A stretch of DNA of 64,000 nucleotides from Pseudomonas putida (GTDB lineage Bacteria; Pseudomonadota; Gammaproteobacteria; Pseudomonadales; Pseudomonadaceae). Under the pieces are notes generated by a model. The model did no database searches and was not told the DNA's origin. It worked only from the letters and a program-made list of their open reading frames with translations. Shown here piece after piece: positions 45,039-55,348 of the stretch. How positions within the stretch are numbered: the first letter of the stretch is position 1; every line of letters begins with the position of its first letter. A program made the position numbers and the translations under genes. Location: contig NZ_JANHLC010000001.1 in NCBI RefSeq assembly GCF_028682395.1, forward strand, positions 806,001 to 870,000, in the 5' to 3' direction.

Positions 45039-47399
45039 CTACAGCGTACTGCTCGCAGCGGGGTCCGCTGCCGTGACCGCCAGATTCGCTACCCAGGCTT
45101 CGAAGGCCCTGGCATCCAGCGGCCGGCTGATCAGGTAGCCCTGCGCCGTGTCGCAATGCCAACGCTCCAACAGATCCAGGCTGTGCTGGTACTCCACACC
45201 TTCAGCCACCACCTTGAGCCCCAGGTTATGGCTCATTTCGATGGTCGAACGCACGATCACCGCATCTTCACTGGCCGCATCGAGGTCACGCACAAAGGAT
45301 TGATCGATCTTCAGTTCCTGCACCGGCAAACGCTTGAGATGGGCCAGAGACGAGTAGCCCGTACCAAAGTCATCCACCGATAAGCTGATACCACAACCGC
45401 GCAAGCGCTCCAGCACCTCCAGGGCCCGCTGCGGATCGCGCATCACCGCACTTTCGGTGATTTCGAAAACCAGCTGTTCGGCGCCCAGGCTATGCCGCGC
45501 CAAAAGTCGCTCAACCAGTGGCACCAGCCCCGGCGCCTGCAAATCATCCGCGCTGATATTCAACGACAACTGCACCCGTATCCCTCGCGTATTCCATTCG
45601 GCAACCTGGCGGATCCCTTCCTCGATCACCCAGCAGGTCAGTCCGTAGATACTCCCGGTACGCTCGGCCAGGGGGATGAATTCTGCGGGCGAAACCGCGC
45701 CGAACTCCGGGTGCTGCCAGCGCAGCAACGCTTCGGCCTGGCGTACACGGCCATCGCGGATATCGAGCTTGGGCTGGTAATGCAGCAACAACTGGCCGCT
45801 CCCCGCGACTTCGCGCAGGTCGTGGATCAGGCGAATCTGGCGCTGGTGCGCCAGGTCGCGACCCTCGCGGTACAGCTGCAGATAGCTGGCAGACTGCGCG
45901 GCATCCTGATGGGCCAGCGAGGCACGAGCGATCAGGTCTTCGGCCACCAGGCCATCCTCGGGGTAAAACGCCAGTCCCATAGAGATTTCCCGGGTGATGT
46001 CATGCCGACCAATACGCTGAGGCTGGGTCAGCAGGCCATGCAGACGATCAGCCACGCAAACCGCCATATCGACCTCGGTGCTTTCTAGCAACAACAGGAA
46101 TTCATTACCGGTAACGCGCGCCGCCGTATCGCTCACCGGCAATGTCTCGCGCAGGATCCGGCTGGCGTCGCGCATCATCTGCTCGCCCCCCTCGGGGCCG
46201 CAGGTTTGGTTGATCGCCCGGTAGTTCTCAATCCCCAGGTAGATCAACGCCACGCTGCGCCGGGCGCTGATGGCGCTGCCCAGTCGTTCCATGGCCAGCG
46301 CCCGGTTGGGCAGCCCGGTCAACGAATCATGCAGGGCGTTGTGCGCCAGTTGCAGCTCGCGGCGTGCCAGCCCCAGTTGCATGGCATTGATCGCCGCGCC
46401 CAGCAAACCCAGTTCATCGCGCCGGCGCAGCACAACCTCACTCCTGTAATCGCCCTCGCCTATGCGCTGCGCGGCGGCCGCCAGCACACTCACCGGGCGG
46501 GAAACCCGCCGAGCAATCAGATACGCGCCAAAACCGGACAGCACCAGCGCCGCCAGGGCAATCCAGAGAATCTGCCGATCAAGCGCGGCAAAGGCTTGCA
46601 GGGCCTGATCCAGTGGGCTTTGCAACAGGGCCAGCACCTGCCCGTCGGGGCCATTGGTCAGTTGCAACGCCTGACTAAGGAAACGCTGGCCGCCGTACTC
46701 ATCCAGTTGTGGCGCGCCGCCAGGATCGTAAGCTTGCAGGTCGCGACGGGCCACACCATGCAGGTCCGGCGCCAGGGTGCTGAACAACGGACCAACCTGC
46801 TCGCCCTGGCGTACCAGAAACGACACCTGCAGGTTGGTCATGCGCTGCAACTCTGTGGCAAAGGCTGCGTCCATCGGCAGCATCACCAGCACCCGGGCCA
46901 CCGACGACGGAGCCAGCATCAGGCGTTGCACCAAGAGAAAGGCGCGCCCCTCGAATACCACGATCAGCATCGTGCGCCCGTCGCGTGAAGCCTCGCGTAG
47001 CAACTCGATATCACGAAACGGCTGGCCCTCGGCGACCTGGGGCAAGGTGCTGACGATCACCTTGCCATCCCTGTCGAGCAGCAGCATTTCACTGGCGCCC
47101 ACCCCCGCACCGTGCCGCTCCATCAGCCTGCGAATCGCCTGCGCATCTCCCCGGGGCACCAACTCGAGCATCTGCGAATCGCCAGCAAGCCAGTCTGCAC
47201 CGTACTGCAAGCGCTCTCCCCGCAGATCCAGCAGTCGCTCGAACACTCGCGCACCGGCTTGCAGCTGTTCTTCGGCCTGTTTTTGCACGGTACGGGTGGT
47301 GGCAATCTTCACCGCGAAGTACAGGACCCCAACCACCAACAGCAGCGACAACCCCAATACCAAGGCAATTCGCGCCTGGAAGCTTGTACGCACGTTCAT
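45039..47399 (-). CDS. Membrane GGDEF-EAL phosphodiesterase with double-Cache-like sensor
   Basis: The 786-residue protein has a TM helix at about 10-30, a periplasmic CHASE4-like sensor of ~240 residues, a second TM near 275-295, a HAMP linker (RRVSRPVSVLAAAAQRIGEGDY), then GGDEF and EAL domains. The GGDEF loop reads TGNEF, so cyclase activity is very unlikely. The EAL domain is intact ([16 protein letters not shown]), so it should degrade c-di-GMP in response to a periplasmic signal. It is a single gene on the minus strand. Confidence 0.88.
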   Translation of the reverse strand: MNVRTSFQARIALVLGLSLLLVVGVLYFAVKIATTRTVQKQAEEQLQAGARVFERLLDLRGERLQYGADWLAGDSQMLELVPRGDAQAIRRLMERHGAGVGASEMLLLDRDGKVIVSTLPQVAEGQPFRDIELLREASRDGRTMLIVVFEGRAFLLVQRLMLAPSSVARVLVMLPMDAAFATELQRMTNLQVSFLVRQGEQVGPLFSTLAPDLHGVARRDLQAYDPGGAPQLDEYGGQRFLSQALQLTNGPDGQVLALLQSPLDQALQAFAALDRQILWIALAALVLSGFGAYLIARRVSRPVSVLAAAAQRIGEGDYRSEVVLRRRDELGLLGAAINAMQLGLARRELQLAHNALHDSLTGLPNRALAMERLGSAISARRSVALIYLGIENYRAINQTCGPEGGEQMMRDASRILRETLPVSDTAARVTGNEFLLLLESTEVDMAVCVADRLHGLLTQPQRIGRHDITREISMGLAFYPEDGLVAEDLIARASLAHQDAAQSASYLQLYREGRDLAHQRQIRLIHDLREVAGSGQLLLHYQPKLDIRDGRVRQAEALLRWQHPEFGAVSPAEFIPLAERTGSIYGLTCWVIEEGIRQVAEWNTRGIRVQLSLNISADDLQAPGLVPLVERLLARHSLGAEQLVFEITESAVMRDPQRALEVLERLRGCGISLSVDDFGTGYSSLAHLKRLPVQELKIDQSFVRDLDAASEDAVIVRSTIEMSHNLGLKVVAEGVEYQHSLDLLERWHCDTAQGYLISRPLDARAFEAWVANLAVTAADPAASSTL

Positions 47400-47734
47400 G
47401 GCCGCTCCGGGCCAGGCAGCACCTGTCGATCGATGAGCAAAACCCGGGCCGAACGCCCCGGAGCAGGCCAGCTGAAAAGTCCCTTACCCATACGCATCCC
47501 TCGGCAACCGGTCAGAGCGTCAAATAGCCGTCTTATCTTGAAACTATTTTTAGAAACTCAGATTAGCTGCCGGGTTCGCGAAAAGCACGCAATAAGAACG
47601 GACACTTTCTAGCCATTATTTTGACGACCAGAAGACAACAGGCGACCTAACCTTACGTCGCATTGGCCTATTGATCGATCGCCGCCCGGCAGCCGCACCT
47701 ACAGTGGATCGGCCCCCAAATGACCGTTGCGAGC

Positions 47735-47756
47735 GCTACGCACTCGGACGTCGCCT
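47735..47756. repeat. Intergenic repeat, copy 2
   Basis: GCTACGCACTCGGACGTCGC plus CT matches the element at 45005-45026 in 20 of 22 bases, in the same orientation. It lies within a CGTTGCG...CGCAACG inverted repeat. Confidence 0.45.
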
Positions 47757-47862
47757 CGCCCCGCAACGACGACGTAAAGCGCGGCGCCTTAGCCCGCGCC
47801 GGCTGCTCTGCCTTAAAGAAAGACTCTGTCGGCTTTATCCCAGGCACGGGAAGTCCAATGCC

Positions 47863-47892
47863 ATTGAAACCACCTGACCTATGCCCCATCTA
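47863..47892 (+). promoter_or_regulatory. Sigma-32 (heat-shock) promoter of the lon-like gene
   Basis: ATTGAAA, a 14-base spacer, then CCCCATCTA closely fits the RpoH consensus CTTGAAA-N11-16-CCCCATNT, with one mismatch in the -35 box. It lies 30 bp before the start of the protease gene, the right distance for a promoter. Confidence 0.72.
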
Positions 47893-47921
47893 AGAGCCAT
47901 ACCCCATTGCGCAGGTGCCCT

Positions 47922-50342
47922 ATGAGCGACCAGCAAGAATTTCCCGAACACCTCGAAGAATATGCTGACCCGGAACACGCCGAATCACACGCGTCGTCCA
48001 GCACAGGCCTGACACTGCCGGGACAAAATTTGCCAGACAAGGTCTACATCATCCCCATTCACAATCGCCCGTTCTTCCCAGCGCAGGTGCTGCCGGTAAT
48101 TGTCAACGAAGAGCCTTGGGCTGAAACCTTGGATCTGGTCAGCAAGTCCGACCATCATTCCCTGGCCCTGTTCTTCATGGAAAATCCGCCTGAAGACCCA
48201 CGGCATTTCGATACCTCCCGGCTGCCGCTGTACGGCACGCTGGTGAAGGTCCATCACGCCAGCCGGGAAAACGGCAAGCTGCAGTTCGTTGCCCAGGGCC
48301 TGACCCGTGTGCGCATCCGCACCTGGCTCAAACACCATCGCCCGCCTTATCTGGTAGAGGTCGAATATCCGCACCAGCCCAGCGAGCCGACCGACGAGGT
48401 CAAGGCCTACGGCATGGCGTTGATCAATGCGATCAAGGAACTGTTGCCGCTCAATCCGCTGTACAGCGAAGAGCTGAAAAACTACCTCAATCGCTTCAGC
48501 CCCAACGACCCTTCGCCCCTGACCGACTTTGCCGCGGCGCTGACCTCGGCCGCCGGCACCGAACTGCAGGAAGTGCTCGACTGCGTGCCCATGCTCAAGC
48601 GCATGGAGAAGGTCCTGCCGATGTTGCGCAAGGAAGTCGAAGTCGCCCGCCTGCAAAAGGAAATCTCGGCCGAAGTGAATCGCAAGATCGGCGAGCACCA
48701 GCGCGAGTTTTTCCTCAAGGAGCAGCTCAAGGTCATTCAGCAGGAACTGGGGCTGACCAAGGACGACCGCAGCGCCGACCTGGAACAGTTCGAGCAGCGC
48801 TTACAGGGCAAGGTACTGCCGCCCCAGGCGCAGAAGCGTATCAGCGAGGAAATGAACAAACTGTCGATCCTCGAAACCGGTTCGCCGGAGTATGCGGTAA
48901 CCCGCAACTACCTGGAGTGGGCGACCTCGGTCCCCTGGGGCGTTTACGGTGCCGACAAACTCGACCTCAAGCACGCGCGCAAGGTGCTGGACCAGCACCA
49001 TGCCGGGCTCGGCGATATCAAGGAGCGCATCCTCGAATTCCTCGCGGTCGGGGCCTACAAGGGCGAGATCAGTGGCTCCATTGTGCTGCTCGTCGGCCCG
49101 CCGGGCGTGGGCAAGACCAGCGTCGGCAAATCCATCGCCGAATCCCTTGGGCGGCCGTTCTATCGTTTCAGCCTCGGCGGCATGCGCGATGAGGCCGAGA
49201 TCAAGGGCCATCGACGCACCTATATCGGCGCCCAGCCGGGCAAGCTGGTACAGGCGCTCAAGGAAGTCGAGGTGATGAACCCGGTGATCATGCTCGACGA
49301 GATCGACAAAATGGGCCAGAGCTACCAAGGCGACCCGGCCTCGGCCCTGCTCGAGACCCTCGACCCAGAACAGAACGTCGACTTTCTCGACCACTACCTG
49401 GACCTGCGCCTGGACCTGTCCAAAGTGCTGTTTGTCTGCACCGCCAATACCCTGGACTCGATCCCCGGGCCATTGCTCGACCGGATGGAAGTGATTCGCC
49501 TGTCCGGCTATATCACAGAAGAAAAGCTGACCATTGCCAAACGCCATCTGTGGCCCAAACAACTGGAAAAGGCCGGCGTATCCAAGGGCAGCCTGTCGAT
49601 CAGCGACAGCGCACTGCGCGCCGTGATCGACGGTTATGCCCGCGAAGCCGGCGTTCGCCAGCTGGAAAAACAGCTGGGCAAATTGGTGCGCAAGGCCGTG
49701 GTCAAGCTGCTCGACCAACCCAAGTCGGTGATCAAGATCGGCACCAAAGACCTTGAAGCAGCGCTCGGCATGCCCGTGTTCCGCAACGAACAGGTGCTGT
49801 CCGGCACCGGGGTCATTACCGGCCTCGCCTGGACCAGCATGGGCGGCGCCACGCTGCCGATCGAAGCCACGCGTATCCACTCTCTCAACCGGGGCTTCAA
49901 GCTCACCGGGCAGTTGGGGGATGTCATGAAAGAGTCCGCGGAAATCGCTTATAGCTATGTCAGCTCGCACCTCAAGCAATTTGGTGGCGACCCGCGGTTC
50001 TTCGACGAAGCCTTTGTCCACCTGCATGTGCCCGAAGGTGCCACGCCCAAGGATGGCCCAAGTGCCGGGGTGACCATGGCCAGCGCCCTGCTGTCCCTGG
50101 CCCGTAACCAGCCGCCGAAAAAAGGCGTCGCCATGACCGGCGAACTGACGCTGACTGGCCATGTGCTGCCGATTGGCGGCGTGCGGGAAAAAGTCATCGC
50201 CGCGCGCCGGCAGAAGATCAACGAGCTGATTCTGCCGGAGTCCAATCGCGGTAACTTCGAAGAACTGCCGGACTACCTCAAGGAAGGGATGACCGTGCAC
50301 TTTGCCAAACGCTTCACTGACGTGGCCAAAGTGCTGTTCTAG
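47922..50342 (+). CDS. asrA: Lon-type ATP-dependent protease, AsrA-like
   Basis: The 806-residue protein has the LonA order: substrate-binding LAN domain (about 45-245), coiled-coil, AAA+ module with Walker [10 protein letters not shown] and Walker [10 protein letters not shown], and the serine protease domain with catalytic Ser in KDGPSAGVT and Lys in [11 protein letters not shown]. The N-terminal extension (about 40 acidic residues) and the sequence resemble P. aeruginosa AsrA, a second Lon induced by heat and aminoglycosides. A sigma-32 promoter agrees. ATG at 47922 follows AGGTG. It is not next to clpX-hupB as the main lon usually is. Confidence 0.88.
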   Translation: MSDQQEFPEHLEEYADPEHAESHASSSTGLTLPGQNLPDKVYIIPIHNRPFFPAQVLPVIVNEEPWAETLDLVSKSDHHSLALFFMENPPEDPRHFDTSRLPLYGTLVKVHHASRENGKLQFVAQGLTRVRIRTWLKHHRPPYLVEVEYPHQPSEPTDEVKAYGMALINAIKELLPLNPLYSEELKNYLNRFSPNDPSPLTDFAAALTSAAGTELQEVLDCVPMLKRMEKVLPMLRKEVEVARLQKEISAEVNRKIGEHQREFFLKEQLKVIQQELGLTKDDRSADLEQFEQRLQGKVLPPQAQKRISEEMNKLSILETGSPEYAVTRNYLEWATSVPWGVYGADKLDLKHARKVLDQHHAGLGDIKERILEFLAVGAYKGEISGSIVLLVGPPGVGKTSVGKSIAESLGRPFYRFSLGGMRDEAEIKGHRRTYIGAQPGKLVQALKEVEVMNPVIMLDEIDKMGQSYQGDPASALLETLDPEQNVDFLDHYLDLRLDLSKVLFVCTANTLDSIPGPLLDRMEVIRLSGYITEEKLTIAKRHLWPKQLEKAGVSKGSLSISDSALRAVIDGYAREAGVRQLEKQLGKLVRKAVVKLLDQPKSVIKIGTKDLEAALGMPVFRNEQVLSGTGVITGLAWTSMGGATLPIEATRIHSLNRGFKLTGQLGDVMKESAEIAYSYVSSHLKQFGGDPRFFDEAFVHLHVPEGATPKDGPSAGVTMASALLSLARNQPPKKGVAMTGELTLTGHVLPIGGVREKVIAARRQKINELILPESNRGNFEELPDYLKEGMTVHFAKRFTDVAKVLF

Positions 50343-50352
50343 AGCACTGCGC

Positions 50353-50384
50353 GCAGGCCCGTTGCCAGGGTGCAACGGGCCTGC
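50353..50384 (+). terminator. Strong hairpin after the lon-like gene
   Basis: GCAGGCCCGTTGC and GCAACGGGCCTGC form a perfect 13-bp stem with a 6-base loop, 10 bases after the stop. There is no T-run, but the stem is very stable. Confidence 0.75.
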
Positions 50385-50445
50385 TCGCGATTGCGGCCAA
50401 AGGGAGGTTATGCTGACGTCCTGTCCTTATCCGACCGGAGTCTTC

Positions 50446-50841
50446 ATGCCCCCTATTCGCCTGCTTGCCGTCCTGTCCAGCCTCGCCCTCCTGACCGCCT
50501 GCGCCCATGCCTCCCGGCAAAACCTGACGGTGGAAAACCAGAGCGAATGCCCCGTGCAACTGAGCACCGGACAGAACCTGATCCTGACCCTCCCCAGCAA
50601 TCCCACCACCGGCTTTCGCTGGACCATCCAGGACTCCGCCGGTGGCGTGCTACGCAGCCTCGGACCCGAGGTCTACAACAGCCCGCAAAACAGCGGTGTC
50701 GTCGGCGCCGGCGGGCATTCGACCTGGCGCTTCCAGGCATTCGCCGCCGGCACCGGACGCCTGCGCCTGACCTACCAGCAACCCTGGGAACCGGAAGCCG
50801 CCCCAGCCCAAACCTTCGACTGCTCTCTCAAGGTCAACTGA
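50446..50841 (+). CDS. Chagasin-like (I42) cysteine-protease inhibitor lipoprotein
   Basis: A 131-residue lipoprotein: the signal peptide ends in the lipobox LLTAC (Cys near residue 22). The three inhibitory loops of the I42 family are visible: NPTTGFRW, GVVGAGGHSTWRF, and QPWEP. The family blocks papain-like cysteine proteases; in bacteria the target is mostly unknown. ATG at 50446 has GGAG 5 bases upstream. It lies between the lon-like gene and the lysoplasmalogenase gene, 1 base before the latter. Confidence 0.85.
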   Translation: MPPIRLLAVLSSLALLTACAHASRQNLTVENQSECPVQLSTGQNLILTLPSNPTTGFRWTIQDSAGGVLRSLGPEVYNSPQNSGVVGAGGHSTWRFQAFAAGTGRLRLTYQQPWEPEAAPAQTFDCSLKVN

Positions 50842-50842
50842 T

Positions 50843-51496
50843 ATGCCATGGATCGTTCTCGCCCTGATCGGCGCCGGCGCGTTTGTCTACGGGGTGAGCA
50901 TCGACTCCTCCATGCTGTGCCTGCTGGCCAAACCATTCCCCGTACTGGCAATGCTTGGCTGGCTGCATGGCGCCCCACCCAGTGCCTATCGGCGCTGGAT
51001 CGTCCTGGGCCTGTTGTTTTCCCTGCTCGGCGATATCCTCCTGGCATGGCCGGGGGATCTGTTTGTCTTTGGTCTGGGCGCCTTCCTGGTCGCGCACCTC
51101 GCCTACCTCAAGGCCTACCTGAGCGATTGCCGTCGCCTGGCCCTGCTGCCTTTGCTGTTGGCCCTGGCCACGGGGGCGGTGTTGCTCGCCGTACTGATAT
51201 CCAAGGGCCTGGGCGACTTGCTGGTGCCCGTGGTGGTTTATGCACTGGCGATCAGCGCGATGCTCTGGCGGGCGCTGGCCCGCCTGGGCAGTGGCGTTGC
51301 GCCCCGCTCGGCGTGGCTGGCCGCGGGAGGAGCCCTGGTGTTCGTATTCTCGGACAGCCTGATCGGCATCGATCGCTTTGTCGTCAAGTTTGCCGCCGCG
51401 CCCTACCTGATCAACCTCGCCTACTGGATCGGCCAATGGGGCATCACCGCCTCGGTCTTTGACCAACGGACCACGCAGACAGAACAGCACGCATAA
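50843..51496 (+). CDS. Lysoplasmalogenase family membrane protein (YhhN/TMEM86)
   Basis: The 217-residue hydrophobic protein has about seven to eight membrane segments and the conserved [15 protein letters not shown] and [13 protein letters not shown] motifs of the YhhN family, with the Asp residues thought to be catalytic. Members hydrolyse the vinyl-ether bond of lysoplasmalogens in animals; the bacterial substrate is less certain. It starts 1 bp after the I42 inhibitor gene, which suggests a shared transcript. Confidence 0.85.
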   Translation: MPWIVLALIGAGAFVYGVSIDSSMLCLLAKPFPVLAMLGWLHGAPPSAYRRWIVLGLLFSLLGDILLAWPGDLFVFGLGAFLVAHLAYLKAYLSDCRRLALLPLLLALATGAVLLAVLISKGLGDLLVPVVVYALAISAMLWRALARLGSGVAPRSAWLAAGGALVFVFSDSLIGIDRFVVKFAAAPYLINLAYWIGQWGITASVFDQRTTQTEQHA

Positions 51497-51587
51497 CCCG
51501 GCGGCGCGGTTTATCAGACAGACCGCGCATCCCGGCGCCAACTTGGCTAAAATGCCGGCCCTTTTCCCCATCGCCGCTGGATCCACC

Positions 51588-52331
51588 GTGAGCCAAGAAC
51601 CCGACCGCATATTCGCCCAGCCCCTGGCCCAGGTGCCGGATTTCGCCTTCAACGAAGATGTCGTGCGGGTTTTTCCAGACATGATCAAGCGGTCGGTGCC
51701 CGGTTACCCGACCATCGTCGAAAACCTCGGCGTGCTGGCCGCGCAATTTGCCCAGCCCCACAGCGTGCTCTACGACCTGGGCAGCTCCCTGGGCGCGGTC
51801 ACCCAAGCCCTGCGCCGCCATGTACGCAGCGATGGTTGCCGAGTGATCGCGGTGGATAACTCCGCGGCCATGGTCGAGCGATGCCGCGAGTACCTCAATG
51901 GCCAGGACTCGATGTTCCAGGAACTGCTGCCGGTGGAGGTGATCGACGGCGATATCCTCGCCCTGGAGTTCCAGCCGACGTCAGTGGTCGCGCTGAACTT
52001 CACCCTGCAGTTTATCGCCCCCGAACAACGCCTGGCGCTGCTTGGGCGCATCCGCCAGGCGCTGTTGCCGGGCGGCGCGTTGATTCTTTCGGAGAAACTG
52101 CGTTTCGACGATGCCCAAGAGCACGCACTGCTAACCGACCTGCATGTCGCGTTCAAGCGTGCCAACGGTTACAGCGAACTGGAAATCGCTCAGAAACGTA
52201 GCGCCATCGAACATGTCATGAAGCCCGACAGCCTCGAAGAACACCGCGAGCGCCTATTGGCAGCCGGCTTCTCGAAGGTCGTGCCATGGTTCCAGTGTCT
52301 TAACTTTGCCTCGTTGATTGCCCTGCCATGA
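51588..52331 (+). CDS. cmoA: Carboxy-S-adenosylmethionine synthase
   Basis: CmoA makes carboxy-SAM from SAM and prephenate for the wobble modification cmo5U34 of tRNA. The 247-residue length equals that of E. coli CmoA. The SAM-binding motif [12 protein letters not shown] and the [23 protein letters not shown] start are typical. GTG at 51588 is chosen because it gives the family N-terminus ([19 protein letters not shown]); the frame is open further back to 51459 but not protein-like. It overlaps cmoB by four bases. Confidence 0.94.
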   Translation: MSQEPDRIFAQPLAQVPDFAFNEDVVRVFPDMIKRSVPGYPTIVENLGVLAAQFAQPHSVLYDLGSSLGAVTQALRRHVRSDGCRVIAVDNSAAMVERCREYLNGQDSMFQELLPVEVIDGDILALEFQPTSVVALNFTLQFIAPEQRLALLGRIRQALLPGGALILSEKLRFDDAQEHALLTDLHVAFKRANGYSELEIAQKRSAIEHVMKPDSLEEHRERLLAAGFSKVVPWFQCLNFASLIALP

Positions 52332-53284
52332 TTGATTTGTCTCCCCTCGCCCGCCGCCTGGCGCATACCCCCCTGGCCGCCTGGGCCAACGGCCTGCAGG
52401 CCCAGCTCGATAGCAAGATGGAAAAGGGGCACGGCGACCTCGAACGCTGGCAGAGCGCCTTGAATGCTCTGCCCGCGATTCTGCCCAGCCGGATCGACCT
52501 GCTCGACGGGTTGACCCTGGACACCGACTGCGATGACGCCACCCGCACGCAGATGCGCAGCGCGTTGATGGGCCTGTGCCCATGGCGCAAGGGCCCGTTC
52601 GATCTGTTTGGCGTGCATGTCGATACCGAATGGCGCTCGGACTGGAAATGGTCGCGGGTCGCCCCCCACCTGGACCTCAAGGGCAAGCGCATCCTCGATG
52701 TCGGCTGCGGCAATGGCTACTACATGTGGCGCATGCTCGGTGCCGGTGCCGACAGCGTGATCGGGGTCGACCCCAACTGGCTGTTCTTCTGCCAGTTCCA
52801 GGCCGTGCAGCGTTTTCTGCCCGAACAGCCGGCCTGGCACCTGCCATTTACCCTGGAGGATCTGCCGCCCGGGTTGGAAGGTTTCGATACCGTGTTTTCC
52901 ATGGGCGTGTTCTACCATCGGCGCTCGCCCATCGAGCACCTGCTGGCGCTCAAGGACTGCCTGGTCAAGGGCGGCGAGTTGGTGCTGGAAACCCTGGTGA
53001 TCGAAGGTGACCAGCAGCAAGTGCTGGTGCCCGAGGACCGCTATGCACAGATGCGCAATGTCTGGTTCCTGCCTTCGGTGCCGGCGCTGGAGCTGTGGCT
53101 GCGCCGGGCCGGCTTCAGCGACGTGCGTTGCGTGGATGTCAGCGTGACCAGTGTCGAGGAGCAGCGCGGTACCGAGTGGATGAAGTACCAGTCCCTCAGC
53201 GACTTCCTTGACCCGAACGACCATAACAAGACCATCGAAGGGCTACCCGCGCCCATGCGTGCGGTGATCGTCGCACGCAAGTAA
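52328..53284 (+). CDS. cmoB: tRNA U34 carboxymethyltransferase
   Basis: This 318-residue enzyme transfers the carboxymethyl group of carboxy-SAM to 5-hydroxyuridine at position 34 of tRNA, completing cmo5U. It has the Rossmann motif [15 protein letters not shown] and the [10 protein letters not shown] segment of the family. The start overlaps the cmoA stop (ATGA). Product and substrate enzymes are thus coupled, the standard cmoAB arrangement. Confidence 0.95.
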   Translation: MIDLSPLARRLAHTPLAAWANGLQAQLDSKMEKGHGDLERWQSALNALPAILPSRIDLLDGLTLDTDCDDATRTQMRSALMGLCPWRKGPFDLFGVHVDTEWRSDWKWSRVAPHLDLKGKRILDVGCGNGYYMWRMLGAGADSVIGVDPNWLFFCQFQAVQRFLPEQPAWHLPFTLEDLPPGLEGFDTVFSMGVFYHRRSPIEHLLALKDCLVKGGELVLETLVIEGDQQQVLVPEDRYAQMRNVWFLPSVPALELWLRRAGFSDVRCVDVSVTSVEEQRGTEWMKYQSLSDFLDPNDHNKTIEGLPAPMRAVIVARK

Positions 53285-53322
53285 CCATCGAACGCCGCGC
53301 GCACTTGCTCGCGGCCACTCAC

Positions 53323-53811
53323 TCAACGCGCCCGACGGGCCTTGAAGAAATCGCTTAGCACTGCCCCACACTCCTCGGCCAGCACACCACCTTCGAACAA
53401 CACCCGATGGTTGAGAAACCCCTGGCTGAAGAACTGGCCCTGGCTCTGCACGATCCCGGCCTTGGGCTCCAGCGCGCCATAGACCACCCGGGCAATGCGC
53501 GAATGAACAATCAGGCCGGCGCACATGCTGCACGGCTCCAGCGTGACGTACAGGGTGCTGCCAGGTAAACGGTAGTTGTGCACGGCCTGGGCGGCAGCAC
53601 GGATCGCGACCATTTCGGCATGGGCGCTCGGATCACTGCCACTGATCGGGCAATTGAAACCCCGCCCTATGATTTCACCGTCCTGTACCAACACCGCGCC
53701 CACTGGGACTTCGCCCAACGCCGCGCCCTGAGCGGCGAGGAGCAATGCCTCGCGCATGAAGTCCTGGTCGCGGCTACGGTCGATAATCGCCGCGGGCCGT
53801 ATCTGGCGCAT
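53323..53811 (-). CDS. tadA: tRNA adenosine(34) deaminase
   Basis: TadA converts adenosine to inosine at the wobble position of tRNA-Arg(ACG). The 162-residue protein has the zinc-binding HAEM motif (proton-shuttle Glu) and PCSMC with its two cysteines, plus the C-terminal FFKARR helix. ATG at 53811 is chosen because it overlaps the stop of the upstream multicopper oxidase gene in TGATG, implying coupling; Met at residue 19 is an alternative. It is convergent with cmoB, so three tRNA wobble genes cluster here. Confidence 0.92.
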   Translation of the reverse strand: MRQIRPAAIIDRSRDQDFMREALLLAAQGAALGEVPVGAVLVQDGEIIGRGFNCPISGSDPSAHAEMVAIRAAAQAVHNYRLPGSTLYVTLEPCSMCAGLIVHSRIARVVYGALEPKAGIVQSQGQFFSQGFLNHRVLFEGGVLAEECGAVLSDFFKARRAR

Positions 53812-55187
53812 CAGGCCACCTCGATCGCGGCCATCAGGCCGGTTTCCATATGGTCGATCACATGACAATGGAACATCCAGACCCCGGGGTTATCCGCCAC
53901 CAGTGCGACCCGTGCGCGCTCGTTCTTGCCGAGCAGGAAGGTGTCGGTGAAATAGGGAATGATCTTGCGCCGGTTGGAGCCGATCACCTTGAAACTCATG
54001 CCATGCAAATGGATGGGGTGCTGGTACTGGGTCATGTTCTTCAGCTCGAAGATGTAGCTCTTGCCCTTTTCCAGCTTCGCGATGGGGCGGTCGGCACAGG
54101 TCTTGTCGGTGATATCCCAGGCCTGACCATTGATCTGCCAGAGGCTTGGCGGCTTGCCGTTCTCGACATTCACCGAGACCGACCCTACCCACTCGAAATT
54201 GAAGTTCAGTTTCTCGGCATTGGCCATGTCCGGCTCGGCAATCGGGTTCGCCGGGAGTGCCGGCGGCCACTCGCCGGGGGCCTCACTGCTGGCGACCGAG
54301 CGGAACGTGCCCAGGCGTACAGGACCATTGCGCAGAGAAAGCTCTTCACCGGCCGCAGGCGCCTTGATGGCCAGGCAGATCCGCATCCCCGGGCCGAGCC
54401 AGTACTCCTTGCCCAACGGGCGCGGCTCGATCGGATTGCCGTCCAGAGCATAGATCTGCGCTTCGACGCCGGGGATATTGATGCGATAGGTCAGGGTGTT
54501 ATCGAGATTGAGCAGGCGCACCCGAACGATCTGCCCGGCCGGAAGATCGATGACCGCCTGCGGCTGGCCGTTGATCGTCGCCAACCGCCCGGCCGTCCCG
54601 CCCCTTGCAGCTTCGCGGGGAATGCTGAACGGCAGGAAGGCCCCCTCTTCATCGACGTGCCAGCTCTTCAGGCTCAGCGTGCGTTCATGCTGGAATCCCG
54701 TAGGCTCGCGCTCCTCGACAATCAGCGGGCCGACCAGGCCACGGCCCAATTCCTCGCTGCTGCTCACATGGGGGTGATACCAGAAGCTGCCCGCATCGGG
54801 CACGCGGAACTTGTAGTCGAAATACTCGCCGGGCAGGACCGGCAACTGTGACACGTAAGGCACACCGTCCATTTCCAATGGCAGGCGGATACCATGCCAG
54901 TGGATAGTCGTGGCGACCGGCAAGTGGTTGATAAACCGCACGCGTAGCCATTCACCCTGGCGTACCCGCAACTCGGTGCCCGGTGCCGACGGGCCGAAGG
55001 CCCAGGCCTGAGTCTTGTGCCCGGCAACCAGTTCGACATCCAGGGGGGCGGCGATCAGCTCGTAATCATGCCCAGCCTCGGCATCCGCCATTTTCCCCAG
55101 CCAGTAACGCGACGCACCGCCGGCGCCTACGCCCACCACAACCAGGCCTGCCAGGCCACCGAGGATTTGTCGACGGGTAAAGGACAT
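53811..55187 (-). CDS. Tat-exported multicopper oxidase
   Basis: The 458-residue protein starts with a twin-arginine signal (SFTRRQILGGLAGLVVV) and has three cupredoxin domains. All four copper-ligand motifs are intact: HWHG, HPHV, HPIHLHG and HCHVIDHMETGLM, giving one type 1 copper and a trinuclear centre. It should oxidise phenols or metal ions in the periplasm, in the manner of laccases. ATG at 55187 begins the Tat signal; the frame stays open to 55487 without protein character. It overlaps tadA by one base. Confidence 0.9.
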   Translation of the reverse strand: MSFTRRQILGGLAGLVVVGVGAGGASRYWLGKMADAEAGHDYELIAAPLDVELVAGHKTQAWAFGPSAPGTELRVRQGEWLRVRFINHLPVATTIHWHGIRLPLEMDGVPYVSQLPVLPGEYFDYKFRVPDAGSFWYHPHVSSSEELGRGLVGPLIVEEREPTGFQHERTLSLKSWHVDEEGAFLPFSIPREAARGGTAGRLATINGQPQAVIDLPAGQIVRVRLLNLDNTLTYRINIPGVEAQIYALDGNPIEPRPLGKEYWLGPGMRICLAIKAPAAGEELSLRNGPVRLGTFRSVASSEAPGEWPPALPANPIAEPDMANAEKLNFNFEWVGSVSVNVENGKPPSLWQINGQAWDITDKTCADRPIAKLEKGKSYIFELKNMTQYQHPIHLHGMSFKVIGSNRRKIIPYFTDTFLLGKNERARVALVADNPGVWMFHCHVIDHMETGLMAAIEVA

Positions 55188-55348
55188 GGGCTTCACTACC
55201 TCATAGATCGGCTGCGGACCGAGGCCCGCAAAAAAGCGAATACGATACACCCGCAATTGTGAAACAGTAAGGGCGGCGCGGCGACTGGCCGCAGCCTGCG
55301 ACCCGATCCCTGCACCTGCGGCCCAACACGCGGGCCGCTGCCCGCGAA

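Larger units (their letters stand above)
47400..47921. other. Divergent promoter region of the GGDEF-EAL and lon-like genes
   Basis: About 520 bp without a supported gene. It contains a repeat copy (47735-47756) inside a longer stem bounded by CGTTGCG and CGCAACG, and the sigma-32 promoter of the downstream protease. Confidence 0.5.

Noticed and set aside
45005..47756. Transposon or composite element bounded by the two 22-bp repeats
   Set aside because: The repeats resemble common intergenic palindromes, no transposase lies between them, and no target-site duplication was found.
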